Source of the DNA: JAGOCV01 sp049445855
Lineage (GTDB): Bacteria; Pseudomonadota; Gammaproteobacteria; Burkholderiales; Burkholderiaceae_C
Assembly (NCBI RefSeq): GCF_049445855.1
Contig: NZ_JBMSDV010000001.1
Location: 930,001-994,000, forward strand
Direction: 5' to 3'
Length of the DNA: 64,000 nt
The position numbers and the translations under genes were made by a program. Positions within the stretch are counted from its first letter, which is position 1; the number at the start of each line of letters is the position of its first letter. Shown piece after piece: positions 15,358 to 24,150 of this stretch. The notes under the pieces are model-generated. The model was not told the origin of the DNA, did no database searches, and saw nothing but the letters and a program-made list of their open reading frames with translations.

Positions 15358-16176
15358 ATGTCTCCTGCTCCCAGCCAAGCTAAAGATCCGACGCCAGAAT
15401 CCGCCGCGACGGTGCAGTCCGCACCCCGTTCCGTCACGCGCGTCCTGGGCCTGTTCGGCCGCCTCGCCAATTACCCCAAAGGAGCAACTCTCGCAGAACT
15501 CAGCATCATCCTGGAGTCTCCTAAGAGCAGCTTGCTGCTTCTGTTGAGGCCACTGGTGATGGAGGCATATTTGCTTCATGAAAACGGGCGATATCGCCTA
15601 GGGCCAGCGATCTATCGCCTGGCGGCGACAATTACTGGTGCTCGCAACTTGAACAGCCTCATTCGCCCGTATATCGCCGAGCTCGCACAGGCAGTGTCAG
15701 AGAGTGTTTATCTAGCAGTACTTGACCCAGGCATGGGCGTTTGCACGTACATCGAAGGCGTGGATTCCCAGCAGGCCGTTCGCTTCGTTCTCCCCCTCGG
15801 GCAGCCACGAGCTCTCTATGGCACGTCCGCCGGCCGTCTGCTTCTGGCTTGGCAAGACAAGCAGTGGATTGAGCAATACTTGCAGCGAACCAAGCTCATC
15901 GCGGCAACGAAAAATTCCATCGTCTCTAAGGATAAGCTGCGCAAGGAGCTTTCCCGCATCCGGGTACAGGGCTATGCACTTACCGTCAATGAAGGGCACG
16001 AAGGCGCGACAGGGGTTGCGGCGCCCATCCTCGATTCGTCAGGCGGGATTTGGGCAGCATTAGTCGTTGCCCTACCAACACACCGTTTCGACTCCTCAAA
16101 AGAACATGTGATTCAGACATTGCAGGCGATCAGCATGCGCGCCTCGGGCGAACTGCAGGCCGTTGACGGCGCATAG
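15358..16176 (+). CDS. IclR-family transcriptional regulator
   Basis: This 272-residue regulator has an N-terminal helix-turn-helix (about residues 22-80: SVTRVLGLFGRLANYPKGAT, LAELSIILESPKSSL) and a C-terminal effector domain (LIRPYIAELAQAVSESVYLAV, LYGTSAGRLLLAW, GYALTVNEGHEGATGVAAPI). IclR proteins sense small organic acids or their CoA esters and bind palindromes near their own gene. A perfect 33-bp dyad lies 36 bases upstream, and three similar dyads stand at other promoters of the cluster, so it is probably the main regulator of 9.4-28.3 kb. The first 20 residues are Pro/Ala-rich and probably disordered. Confidence 0.92.
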   Translation: MSPAPSQAKDPTPESAATVQSAPRSVTRVLGLFGRLANYPKGATLAELSIILESPKSSLLLLLRPLVMEAYLLHENGRYRLGPAIYRLAATITGARNLNSLIRPYIAELAQAVSESVYLAVLDPGMGVCTYIEGVDSQQAVRFVLPLGQPRALYGTSAGRLLLAWQDKQWIEQYLQRTKLIAATKNSIVSKDKLRKELSRIRVQGYALTVNEGHEGATGVAAPILDSSGGIWAALVVALPTHRFDSSKEHVIQTLQAISMRASGELQAVDGA

Positions 16177-16181
16177 GGAAT

Positions 16182-16976
16182 CTAGCCAATCATGCTGTAT
16201 CCGCCAGACACGGACAGCACCTGACCAGTGATGTGGCCCGCTACTGGAGACGCGAGAAATGCTACCGCGCCCGCGATGTCTCGTGGCCGACCAAGCTTTC
16301 GCAGCGGCAGCGCTTTTGCGATTTTCTCAAACTGCTCCGTCGTAAACATTTCACCGGTTTGAGCCCACATGCTGGAGCCGCCGACCTCTTGGGCTGTCTC
16401 TGGAACTGTCACTCCCGGACACACAACATTACAGCGGATGCCATAGCGGCCATTTTCCTTGGCGATGGTTTTCATGAAACTATTCACCGCAGCCTTGGTT
16501 CCACCATAGACTGCTTCGCGAGGCTCGCCTTGCCGGCTTGCGTCAGAACTGATCGAAATAATAGCCCCCTGCCTGGCCGGAATCATGAGCTTTAGCGCGG
16601 CATGCGTGCAATTAAGTACGCCGACGTAGTTAACCTGAATGATCCTTTGCCAGAACTCGGGGGTCGTCTCTGTGAAGTACATCAGCTTGTCCCAGCCGAC
16701 ATTGTTGACGAGTACATCTATTTTCCCGTAGCTCTCTGCCGCTTTAGTGAAGAGGCGCTCCACCTGAGCAAGATCGGTGACGTCAGTCTTTGCTACTTGC
16801 ACTGATGACGCACCGCGCTCCAGCGCCTCTTTGCTTACCTCGTCAGCCTGCTGGCTATCGATGTCGCCAATGGTGATGTTTGCTCCTTCAGCGGCGAAAC
16901 CAAGGACGATCTCGCGCCCGATATTGGATGCACCCCCAGTGACAATGACTGATTTTCCTTTGAGTTGAAGATCCAT
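16182..16976 (-). CDS. Short-chain dehydrogenase, BadH-like
   Basis: This 264-residue NAD(P)-dependent dehydrogenase has the cofactor loop TGGASNIGRE, the NNVGWD structural motif, catalytic Ser in ISISSDASRQG, and Y-G-G-T-K as the catalytic Tyr/Lys pair. The NNVGWD and ISSDASR variants resemble BadH, the 2-hydroxycyclohexanecarboxyl-CoA dehydrogenase of alicyclic acid degradation, more than ordinary FabG. It is last in the minus-strand operon 23247-16182 after two ACADs, an MFE-2-like SDR, thiolase and crotonase. It runs convergently to iclR, 5 bases apart. A ring hydroxyacyl-CoA substrate is an inference from resemblance. Confidence 0.88.
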   Translation of the reverse strand: MDLQLKGKSVIVTGGASNIGREIVLGFAAEGANITIGDIDSQQADEVSKEALERGASSVQVAKTDVTDLAQVERLFTKAAESYGKIDVLVNNVGWDKLMYFTETTPEFWQRIIQVNYVGVLNCTHAALKLMIPARQGAIISISSDASRQGEPREAVYGGTKAAVNSFMKTIAKENGRYGIRCNVVCPGVTVPETAQEVGGSSMWAQTGEMFTTEQFEKIAKALPLRKLGRPRDIAGAVAFLASPVAGHITGQVLSVSGGYSMIG

Positions 16977-17002
16977 TTTTTGCTCCGGTTAAGAGAATAC
17001 GT

Positions 17003-18124
17003 TCACGTCAACAAGTTCGCGTACAACGCGAGCTGATGGTCAGAATTGCCCCAAGTCAGGTCGATCACACTTAGGCGCTTGAAATAGTCGCCCACCTCAA
17101 GCTCCGCAGTCATACCGATGCCGCCGTGCAGCTGCACAGCCTGTTCACCGATGAATCGAGCGGACTTTCCTGTCAAGAACTTGGCGGCTGCGATGGTGGC
17201 ACTCGCGTCGTTGTCATCCATGTCATCGATCGCCGCTGCGGCCATGAAGGCCGCCGAGCGGGCCTGCTCCAATGCGATCAACATGTCAGCGTACCGGTGT
17301 TGCAACGCCTGGAATGAAGCCAGGGGTTGTTTGAACTGCTGCCTAGTCCGCATATAGCTTGCGGTAACTAAGCACAGTTGCTCCATTGCACCGAGGGCTT
17401 CTGCACATAATCCTGCGGTACCACGTCGCAGTGCTTGCTTCACGCTGCTGCGAACGGACTCACCGCGCATGAGCAACTGATTCGCATCCACCTCGACGCG
17501 ATTCATCTCAAGTTCAGATACTCGCCGACCGTCAATGGTGGGAAAGCTGCGTACTGTCATACCAGGCGTATCAGCATCGATGACCAGGAGAAGCTCTTCG
17601 CCTGTGGCAGCGGTCGCCGTCACGAGAAATTGCGTGGCCCCGGCACCATCCAATACCAGCGACTTTCGGCCGGAAATGAACCATGCGTCATTGAACAACT
17701 CCGCCGTCGTCTGCGGCGAGACCAGGTCATAACGATGCCCCTGTTCGGCGTGTGCTAGAACAATGACAGCACTCCCGTCTGCAATCTGGCGAAGCAACTC
17801 GTCCCTAGCTTGAGATACTGCCGCAGCGCTGATAGCTGATGCTGCGACGATGCAACTGCTAATGAATGGCTCGGGCGATAGTCCGCGCCCTAGCTCAATC
17901 GCCACCAACATCACGTCGTAACCTGAGCCGCCAAGACCGCCGACATCTACCGCAATGGGTAGGCCCGTAATTCCCAACTCGCTAAGACCACGCCAGGTGG
18001 CAACGTCAAAGCCCTTCTCCTGCGCCATCGCGCGACGCCGCGCCTCGATAGAGCAGTTATCCTCAATGAACCTTCGCGCGGCATCGACTAGCAGTTGCTG
18101 TTCTTCGGTGTAGTTGAATTCCAT
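17003..18124 (-). CDS. Acyl-CoA dehydrogenase, heterodimer-partner type (FadE/Scd1B-like)
   Basis: This 373-residue ACAD-fold protein begins MEFNYTEEQQLLVDAARRFI and ends with the HGGIGMTAELEVGDYFKRL region that contacts FAD. The short length, divergent central region and lack of the full SGSD-type substrate loop fit the non-identical partner subunit of alpha2-beta2 ACADs known from steroid and cholesterol side-chain oxidation. Its partner is encoded immediately upstream (18129-19319, 4-bp gap). ATG 18124 was chosen because upstream in-frame sequence overlaps the neighbour and is not protein-like. Electrons would pass to the EtfAB encoded at 29-31.6 kb. Confidence 0.88.
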   Translation of the reverse strand: MEFNYTEEQQLLVDAARRFIEDNCSIEARRRAMAQEKGFDVATWRGLSELGITGLPIAVDVGGLGGSGYDVMLVAIELGRGLSPEPFISSCIVAASAISAAAVSQARDELLRQIADGSAVIVLAHAEQGHRYDLVSPQTTAELFNDAWFISGRKSLVLDGAGATQFLVTATAATGEELLLVIDADTPGMTVRSFPTIDGRRVSELEMNRVEVDANQLLMRGESVRSSVKQALRRGTAGLCAEALGAMEQLCLVTASYMRTRQQFKQPLASFQALQHRYADMLIALEQARSAAFMAAAAIDDMDDNDASATIAAAKFLTGKSARFIGEQAVQLHGGIGMTAELEVGDYFKRLSVIDLTWGNSDHQLALYANLLT

Positions 18125-18128
18125 TGCG

Positions 18129-19319
18129 TCATCCCAACGCCAGCTTGGCGATGATGTTCCTCTGAATTTCGTTAGTTCCTCCATAGATCGATGCTTTACG
18201 CATATCGAAATAAAGGGCTGCGAGTGCGTTAAGCTCAGCGCCCACTGGAGTTGCTGCACCCGCATCGTCCATTGCCTCCGGGACGTAGGGAATAGCCGTA
18301 GGACCCGCCGCTTCTTGCAACAGGCGCGAAAGTGCCTGCTGGATTTCGGATCCACGAATCTTGAGGATCGAAGCCTCCTGCTCAATGGGCTTGCCCGCCT
18401 GTTCCATCGAAATGGTGCGCATCAGCGACCATTCATGGGCCTTAAGCTCGATCTCTAGAGTGGCAAGCTTGTGGCGAAATGCGACATCAGCGAGCAGTGG
18501 GTTATTGACATCCGGGATTTTTGCCGTCACCTCTTTGAGCCGACGGAGAAAGCGCTTGGCGAGCCCTACGCCTGCGATCCCCGTGCGCTCATTGCCCAGC
18601 AAAAATTTAGCAATGGACCAGCCTTCGTTCTCCCGTCCTACCAGATTACCGTGTGGGACGATCACGTTATCAAAGAAAACTTCATTCAGATCGACGCCAT
18701 GATCAAGTGTCCGGATTGGACGGACGGTCAATCCTTTGGACTTCATGTCAATCAGCAAGAAGGAGATGCCCGCTTGCGGCTTGGAACCGAGGTCTGTGCG
18801 AACCAAACAAAACATCCAGTCCGCCCAGTGTGCGAAAGTAGTCCAAATCTTCTGTCCATTGACGACGTAGCCATTTGCATTTCGTTCGGCTCTAGTGCGC
18901 AGCGAAGCTAGATCCGATCCCGACCCAGGCTCAGAGTAGCCCTGACACCACAGCTCATCTGCGTGCAGAATTTTGGGAAGAAATCGTTGCTGCAAAGTAG
19001 CGCTGCCGAAATTCATCAACACGGGCGCAAGCATCGTTAGGCCGAAAGGAAGCTGCCTAGGGGCACCGGCACTGAAGCACTCATCTTCGAAAATCGTACG
19101 CCGGGCTGCGCTCCAGCCACAACCACCGTGCTCCGCCGGCCAGCTGGGAGCGCCCCAACCGTTCGCCGCCAGAATCTTTTGCCATTCCACATAGTCGGCC
19201 CTCTCGACTCGTCTAAGGCCGAGTACACGTTCGCGAATATCGGCAGGAAGTTTTGCCTGAACGAACGACCTGACCTCTTGGCGAAATGCCTGGTCTTCTT
19301 CGCTTTCACGTAGTCTCAT
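18129..19319 (-). CDS. Acyl-CoA dehydrogenase, catalytic partner (FadE/Scd1A-like)
   Basis: This 396-residue flavoprotein oxidises acyl-CoA to 2-enoyl-CoA. It begins MRLRESEEDQAFRQEVRSFV, has the substrate/FAD loop GYSEPGSGSDLASLRTRAER and NGQKIWTTFAHWAD, and ends YGGTNEIQRNIIAKLALG, all typical. It pairs with the 373-residue subunit 4 bases downstream. ATG 19319 is preferred over upstream in-frame starts, which fall in the SDR gene. Expected to act with EtfAB. The acyl chain or ring specificity cannot be told. Confidence 0.92.
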   Translation of the reverse strand: MRLRESEEDQAFRQEVRSFVQAKLPADIRERVLGLRRVERADYVEWQKILAANGWGAPSWPAEHGGCGWSAARRTIFEDECFSAGAPRQLPFGLTMLAPVLMNFGSATLQQRFLPKILHADELWCQGYSEPGSGSDLASLRTRAERNANGYVVNGQKIWTTFAHWADWMFCLVRTDLGSKPQAGISFLLIDMKSKGLTVRPIRTLDHGVDLNEVFFDNVIVPHGNLVGRENEGWSIAKFLLGNERTGIAGVGLAKRFLRRLKEVTAKIPDVNNPLLADVAFRHKLATLEIELKAHEWSLMRTISMEQAGKPIEQEASILKIRGSEIQQALSRLLQEAAGPTAIPYVPEAMDDAGAATPVGAELNALAALYFDMRKASIYGGTNEIQRNIIAKLALG

Positions 19320-19338
19320 AGTTAATTTTTCCAGTCGA

Positions 19339-20241
19339 TCAGACAGGATCCCAAGGCGTGTGCTTAATCGACACGACATTGGGTGAGAAGCTGGCTTGCA
19401 TAGCCGGGATTGCATGCTCGGCAATGCTATGAACAGACCATCCCCCGTCGCGATGTATGGAGCGTAGGATCTGCGGTTGGCTGAAAAGATAGAGCTCGTT
19501 CGCACGGGCTCCAAAAATTTGCGCAGTCACATGCGAGGAGAGATCACTACATAGATAGACGACGAGCGGAGCAATCTTGTGACTCTCCATTCGTTTGAAT
19601 TTCTCGACGCGCGCCTTCTCCTCGGGCGTATCGGAAGGGATACCAGAGGTCATTTGCGTCCATGCCCAAGGAGCGATGCAGTTCGAGCGAACGTTGAATT
19701 TCGCCATGTCCAAGGCGATGGACTTAGAAAGGCCAACAATGCCCATCTTTGCCGCAGCATAGTTGGCCTGACCCAGGTTTCCAATCAAGCCACTGGTGGA
19801 GGTCATATGCACAAAAGCGCCAGCACCTTGCGCTTTCATGTGTGGGGCCGCGGCACGCGCCACGTTGAATGACCCATTCAGGTGGACGTCAAGGACGTCC
19901 GACCATTCCGCCCTACTCATATTGAAGAAGAAGCGATCGCGCAAGATCCCCGCATTGTTCACGACACAGTCGATGCGTCCAAAGACGTCGAGGGCTGTTG
20001 TGATAATTCGCTGGGCTGACTCCCATTGCGCCACACTTTCTTTTGAGGCGATCGCCTCTGCCCCTTCTGCGCGAAGTTCACCGACAACTGCATCCGCGTT
20101 GTCACTAACATCGTTGACAACCACTTTGGCCCCATGACGACCCATGCACAATGCGATGTCGCGTCCAATGCCCCCGCCCGCGCCAGTGATCACGACGACC
20201 TTGCCCGCCATGCATTTTTCTTCCTGCATTCCATTGCTCAT
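19339..20241 (-). CDS. MFE-2-like (3R)-hydroxyacyl-CoA dehydrogenase (SDR)
   Basis: This 300-residue SDR begins MSNGMQEEKCMAGKVVVITG, then GAGGGIGRDIALCMGRHGAK (cofactor loop), KVVVNDV, NNAGILRD, the catalytic Ser in HMTSTSGLIGN and Tyr/Lys in Y-A-A-A-K. This pattern matches the dehydrogenase part of peroxisomal multifunctional enzyme 2, which oxidises (3R)-hydroxyacyl-CoA. It would follow the hydratase-2 at 12354. The start overlaps the thiolase stop in TAATG, so translation is coupled. The C-terminal 70 residues extend past the SDR core. Confidence 0.88.
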   Translation of the reverse strand: MSNGMQEEKCMAGKVVVITGAGGGIGRDIALCMGRHGAKVVVNDVSDNADAVVGELRAEGAEAIASKESVAQWESAQRIITTALDVFGRIDCVVNNAGILRDRFFFNMSRAEWSDVLDVHLNGSFNVARAAAPHMKAQGAGAFVHMTSTSGLIGNLGQANYAAAKMGIVGLSKSIALDMAKFNVRSNCIAPWAWTQMTSGIPSDTPEEKARVEKFKRMESHKIAPLVVYLCSDLSSHVTAQIFGARANELYLFSQPQILRSIHRDGGWSVHSIAEHAIPAMQASFSPNVVSIKHTPWDPV

Positions 20242-21440
20242 TACCAAGCTCCCTCAAACACCGCCGCCATCCCCTGGCCACCACCAATGCACATGGTCTC
20301 CAAGCCATAGCGCACCTTGCGCCTCTTCATCTCGTGCAGCAGCGTGCACATAATTCGCACACCGGTGGCACCGATAGGGTGACCAAGGGAGATGCCAGAG
20401 CCGTTGACGTTCAAACGGTCCTCATCGTTCCAGTCAAGCTCTCTTAGTACGGCAAGCACCTGGCAAGCAAACGCCTCGTTGAGCTCGACTAGGCCCATGT
20501 CATTTAACGTCAGCCCCAAGCGTGGCAACAGCTTGCGAACCGCCGGCACAGGCCCTAGCCCCATAAACGCAGGCTCACAACCAACGACCGTCCATCCGGA
20601 AAGAAAGCCGATAGGCTGTAGTCTGAGCGATGCCAATCTGTCTTCCGCAACAACCAAGCAGGCAGCCGCCGCGTCGTTTTGCTGACTTGCATTGCCAGCG
20701 GTGACAACCCCACCGTCCATCAGTGGGCGCAACTTCGTAAGACTATCGAGCGTGCTATCTGGACGAACACCTTCATCTTGCGATACTTCGATCGCCGCGC
20801 CTTTCTTTTGCGGAACCTTGACGGAAACGATCTCCTCGGCGAATCGCCCCTGCGCCCAAGCATTCGAGGCGCGATTGTGGCTACGTAGCGCGTAACGGTC
20901 GCTTTCCTCGCGCCCAATGCTGTGTTTGCGCGCCACATTCTCAGCCGTCTCGATCATTCCGGAGATAGGCCCAAATCGCTCTACCGGCTGAGATCTTTCC
21001 CGGCCGCGCTCCAAGCGATCGTGTAGAGCGACACTGCCACTTCGCTTGCCCCAGCGCATATCAGTCGAGTAGTACTCAATATTGCTCATACTCTCAACGC
21101 CGCCGGCGACGACAACATCTGCGGCACCGCTCTGCACCATCATCGCGGCACTCGCAATTGCTTGAAGACCGCCGCCACATCTGCGGTCGAGCTGCATTCC
21201 AGGCACGCTGACCGGCATTCCAGACTGAAGCGCTGCCCAACGACCTACGCAAGGCGTCTCCCCATTTGCATACGACTGGGCAAAGACAACATCTTCGACC
21301 ACGGCTGGATCGATTGCCGTACGACGAACAACCTCAGTGACAACGGCCGAGGCCAAGTGCTCCACTCTGATGGATTTGAAGGCTCCACCGAATGCAGCAA
21401 CAGGCGTTCGGACGGGAGCAACAATAGCGGCTCTTCTCAA
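20241..21440 (-). CDS. Thiolase (acetyl-CoA acyltransferase)
   Basis: This 399-residue thiolase cleaves 3-ketoacyl-CoA with CoA. The catalytic Cys88 lies in QLDRRCGGGLQAIASA, NEAFACQVLAV gives the Asn/Glu motif, GHPIGATGVRI the catalytic His, and CIGGGQGMAAVFE the second Cys. It is complete and of standard length. It lies between crotonase (4-bp overlap) and the MFE-2-like SDR (TAATG overlap), making a compact beta-oxidation set. FadA-type with broad specificity; exact substrate unknown. Confidence 0.93.
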   Translation of the reverse strand: MRRAAIVAPVRTPVAAFGGAFKSIRVEHLASAVVTEVVRRTAIDPAVVEDVVFAQSYANGETPCVGRWAALQSGMPVSVPGMQLDRRCGGGLQAIASAAMMVQSGAADVVVAGGVESMSNIEYYSTDMRWGKRSGSVALHDRLERGRERSQPVERFGPISGMIETAENVARKHSIGREESDRYALRSHNRASNAWAQGRFAEEIVSVKVPQKKGAAIEVSQDEGVRPDSTLDSLTKLRPLMDGGVVTAGNASQQNDAAAACLVVAEDRLASLRLQPIGFLSGWTVVGCEPAFMGLGPVPAVRKLLPRLGLTLNDMGLVELNEAFACQVLAVLRELDWNDEDRLNVNGSGISLGHPIGATGVRIMCTLLHEMKRRKVRYGLETMCIGGGQGMAAVFEGAW

Positions 21441-22270
21441 GTTGGGGACTCCTGATTTGGGGAATTACTGGCAGTTGCCGGAAACACGGGCGCGCGACGC
21501 TCGGAAAAGGCGCGGAGACCTTCGCCGGTGTCTGCCCCTTGAAGAAATCGAGAGGCTGCGTCGACCTCCATAGCAAGCGCGGTGGGTAGCGCCATGTCGA
21601 GACCTTGACGTGCGAGCCGCTTCATGAGAGCAAGTCCCTCCGGGCTGCGCGTTGCGAGCTCATCGCAATAGGCAACCGCCGCCTCCATCAGCCCGTCTGT
21701 AACCACACGATTGACCAGCCCAAAGCGCTCCGCCTCGGATGCATCAATCCATTTGGCACTCAGGAACAAATCCATGGCCCGACGTTGCCCAACAATCCTG
21801 GGTAGACGCTGGCTACCTCCCAATCCTGGAATTACGCCGAATTTCGCGTGCTGGTCACCAAAGCGCGCCGTGGAATCGGCGAACACCACGTCGCAGGCGA
21901 GCATCAGCTCCAAACCGCCTGCAAGGCACAGCCCCTGGCAAGCAGCGACAAATGGCAGCGCGCTGCATTCGATCTGACGCATCAAGGCATGCCCTGCGCT
22001 GAGAAAGTTCCTCAACGCGCGCTCATCCTGGCGAATTGCATTGAGAGACTGGAGATCTGCACCGCTGCAGAAGTTCTTACCTTGAGCGCACACCAGCACC
22101 GCCCGAATCGAGGCATCCGCTTCGAACGAGATAACAGCGGCCGAGAGTGCGGACACCATATTGGGCGTCAGGCTATTGAAGCTGTCGGGTCTCGCCAGTT
22201 CAATAATTCCAACATCGCGCATACGCCGTGTCGCCACTGAGGCCACGCATGAGTCGACTTGCTCTTTCAC
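21437..22270 (-). CDS. Enoyl-CoA hydratase/isomerase family (crotonase)
   Basis: This 277-residue crotonase has the oxyanion loop GKNFCSGADLQSLNA, the loop GLCLAGGLELMLACDVVFAD with the first Glu conserved, and FGDQHAKFGVIPGLGGSQRL, where the second Glu is replaced by Gln/His, so isomerase- or hydrolase-like chemistry is possible. It is the second gene of the operon that starts with the TctC gene at 23247 (5-bp gap) and overlaps thiolase by 4 bases. Confidence 0.88.
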   Translation of the reverse strand: MKEQVDSCVASVATRRMRDVGIIELARPDSFNSLTPNMVSALSAAVISFEADASIRAVLVCAQGKNFCSGADLQSLNAIRQDERALRNFLSAGHALMRQIECSALPFVAACQGLCLAGGLELMLACDVVFADSTARFGDQHAKFGVIPGLGGSQRLPRIVGQRRAMDLFLSAKWIDASEAERFGLVNRVVTDGLMEAAVAYCDELATRSPEGLALMKRLARQGLDMALPTALAMEVDAASRFLQGADTGEGLRAFSERRAPVFPATASNSPNQESPT

Positions 22271-22275
22271 GTTGC

Positions 22276-23247
22276 CTACTCCGCTTTGATGTTGGCCTGC
22301 TTAATGAGCGGCGTCCAGCGCTGCGATTCGCCAGCAAGGAACGAGTCCACCTCTTCTGGCGATTGCCGCATCCATGTCAAGTAAAGTGAGTCCAACAACT
22401 GCTGCCCGGCCGGGAGCGTCCAAGCCTCCTCAGCGTCAGTGTTGATTTTGCGAATCACTTCACGCGGAACCTTACTTGGGGCAACCAGCACAAGATATGA
22501 AGTTACGTTGAAGTTCGGCACGCCCGCTTCAGCGATAGTCGGCACACCAGGAAAAGCCGAGCTCCGCTTTGTGCCAGTCACGCCCAATGCACGAAGCCTG
22601 CCATCCCGAACGAAAGGTGCCGCAGCAGGAATGTTGCCGAACATCATCTGCACCTGGCCACCAATCAGATCAGTCGTCGCTGGGCCAGTACCCTTGTACG
22701 GTACGTGCACGATATCAACGTTGGCCATGCGCTTGAACATCTCGCCTGTCAGGTGCTGAGATTGCCCCTGTCCCGATGACGCGAAATTGAGCGTCCCTGG
22801 TTTCTTGCGGGCCAGCTCAATGAGCTCGGGAACCGATAAAGCAGGCACAGCAGGGTTGACGATAAGCACATTGGCAAATTGCACGAGCGACCCTACGGCC
22901 GCGATATCGCGTGCAGTTTCATAACCCACATTCGTCATCGCGGGGGAGAAAACCAGCGGCCCGCTGTTCGCCATGACCAACGTATACCCGTCAGCTGGAC
23001 CTTTCGTCAGCTGCTGCATTGCAGTAACGCCGCCCGCTCCAGGCTTGTGCTCTACGACGACCGGAACCTTCCACTTCTTGCTGAGATGATCTGCCAGATG
23101 ACGCGCTACGGGATCTGTCACGCCACCCGGTGCAGAGGGCACGATGATTCGCACAACCCCTGTAGGGAAGGACTGTGCGCCAGCAGTAGCGGCCACGACA
23201 GATAGACAAAGAAGGAATGTTTTGGTCAGCAACAGAAGCACTCTCAT
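22276..23247 (-). CDS. Tripartite tricarboxylate-type binding protein (Bug/TctC)
   Basis: This 323-residue periplasmic binding protein has a Sec signal peptide (MRVLLLLTKTFLLCLSVVAA, cleavage after AGA) and a mature start SFPTGVVRIIVPSAPGG. The VDIVHVPYKGTGPATTD signature is present. ATG 23247 has GAGGAAAA just upstream and is preferred to the in-frame ATG 23289, which lies in the dyad operator. It leads the operon of crotonase, thiolase, SDR, two ACADs and BadH-like SDR, so it likely collects the substrate of this pathway. No TctAB genes are nearby. Confidence 0.9.
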   Translation of the reverse strand: MRVLLLLTKTFLLCLSVVAATAGAQSFPTGVVRIIVPSAPGGVTDPVARHLADHLSKKWKVPVVVEHKPGAGGVTAMQQLTKGPADGYTLVMANSGPLVFSPAMTNVGYETARDIAAVGSLVQFANVLIVNPAVPALSVPELIELARKKPGTLNFASSGQGQSQHLTGEMFKRMANVDIVHVPYKGTGPATTDLIGGQVQMMFGNIPAAAPFVRDGRLRALGVTGTKRSSAFPGVPTIAEAGVPNFNVTSYLVLVAPSKVPREVIRKINTDAEEAWTLPAGQQLLDSLYLTWMRQSPEEVDSFLAGESQRWTPLIKQANIKAE

Positions 23248-23284
23248 AGTTTTCCTCGCGATACTCAGTACTCGAATTTTCTCG

Positions 23285-23317
23285 TTCATATTATAGAACG
23301 ATATTCATTCTAATGAA
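23285..23317. promoter_or_regulatory. Candidate IclR-type operator, copy C
   Basis: An imperfect 15-3-15 dyad: TTCAT-N7-GAAC outer and inner parts, spacer GAT, then ATTCATTCTAATGAA. It is placed between the divergent TctC operon (start 23247) and the SDR-ACAD-ACAD operon (start 23339) and could control both. Less symmetric than copies A and B. Confidence 0.58.
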
Positions 23318-23338
23318 CAACGGATATACTCTTGAATC

Positions 23339-24142
23339 ATGAAAACAATGATTCAGACAGGAGACAAGCGAACATTGCGTCAGCGAGTTCTTGTGACAGG
23401 CGGGACGTCCGGCGTTGGATTCGCAATAGCTCGCTTGGCACTAGCGGGGGGGGCGCAGGTCGTAGTGAGCGGGCGTGACCCCAAACGAGGAGCCATCGCT
23501 GAGTCCACCTTGCGATTGATCGCCCCCGACGCCTCTTTCGTCTGTGGCGATGCAGCGGACTGGGATGGCGCATTCGACTCCGTTGAGCAGGCAGTGCGCT
23601 TAATGGGAGGACTCGATGTGTTGATTAGCGCAGGCGCCGAGGGGGCTGTCCCACCTACACCATTTATGAACATGTCACCGGCCGAATTGCAAGCAGCGTT
23701 CGGTTCACGTGTATTCGGCCGAGTTTTCCCCATTCGTGCAGCAGTCCCTCATATGCAAGCCGCTCGAAGCGGATCGATCGTCCTGCTCACAACGGACGCA
23801 GGCCGGCATGCGACCCCGGGCGAGTCCATCGTGGGCGCAACAGGCGCATCTCTGATCATGCTTACCAAAGCCCTGGCACGAGAGCTTTCGCCATTTTCAA
23901 TCCGTGTTAACGCACTCGCGCTGACGCTCACCTCAGATACCCCTTCCTGGGACCGGATCTTCAGCCGGCCCGGGTTCGAACAAAGACTGTTCGCGAAGGC
24001 ACTGGAACGTTTTCCTTCGGGTCGCGCACCAACGGCCGACGAAGTCGCACGGGTAGCAATCTTTATGGCAAGTGAGAGCGCTTCTCAGGTCACGGGCCAG
24101 ACGCTCAGCGTCAATGGTGGCCTTTCATTCGGTGGTTGGTAA
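23339..24142 (+). CDS. SDR-fold protein lacking the catalytic Tyr/Lys
   Basis: This 267-residue Rossmann protein has the cofactor loop TGGTSGVGFAIARLALAGGA and the C-terminal GQTLSVNGGLSFGG of classical SDRs, but where YxxxK should be it reads SIVGATGASLIMLTKALARE. Both the Tyr and the Lys are missing, and the NAG motif is ISAGAEG. The nucleotide site looks intact. It is either a non-catalytic binding protein, an SDR with different chemistry, or a decaying enzyme; the open frame and ribosome-site spacing to the next gene argue against decay. It is the first gene of a plus-strand operon with two ACADs. Confidence 0.82.
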   Translation: MKTMIQTGDKRTLRQRVLVTGGTSGVGFAIARLALAGGAQVVVSGRDPKRGAIAESTLRLIAPDASFVCGDAADWDGAFDSVEQAVRLMGGLDVLISAGAEGAVPPTPFMNMSPAELQAAFGSRVFGRVFPIRAAVPHMQAARSGSIVLLTTDAGRHATPGESIVGATGASLIMLTKALARELSPFSIRVNALALTLTSDTPSWDRIFSRPGFEQRLFAKALERFPSGRAPTADEVARVAIFMASESASQVTGQTLSVNGGLSFGGW

Positions 24143-24150
24143 GGATCAGG

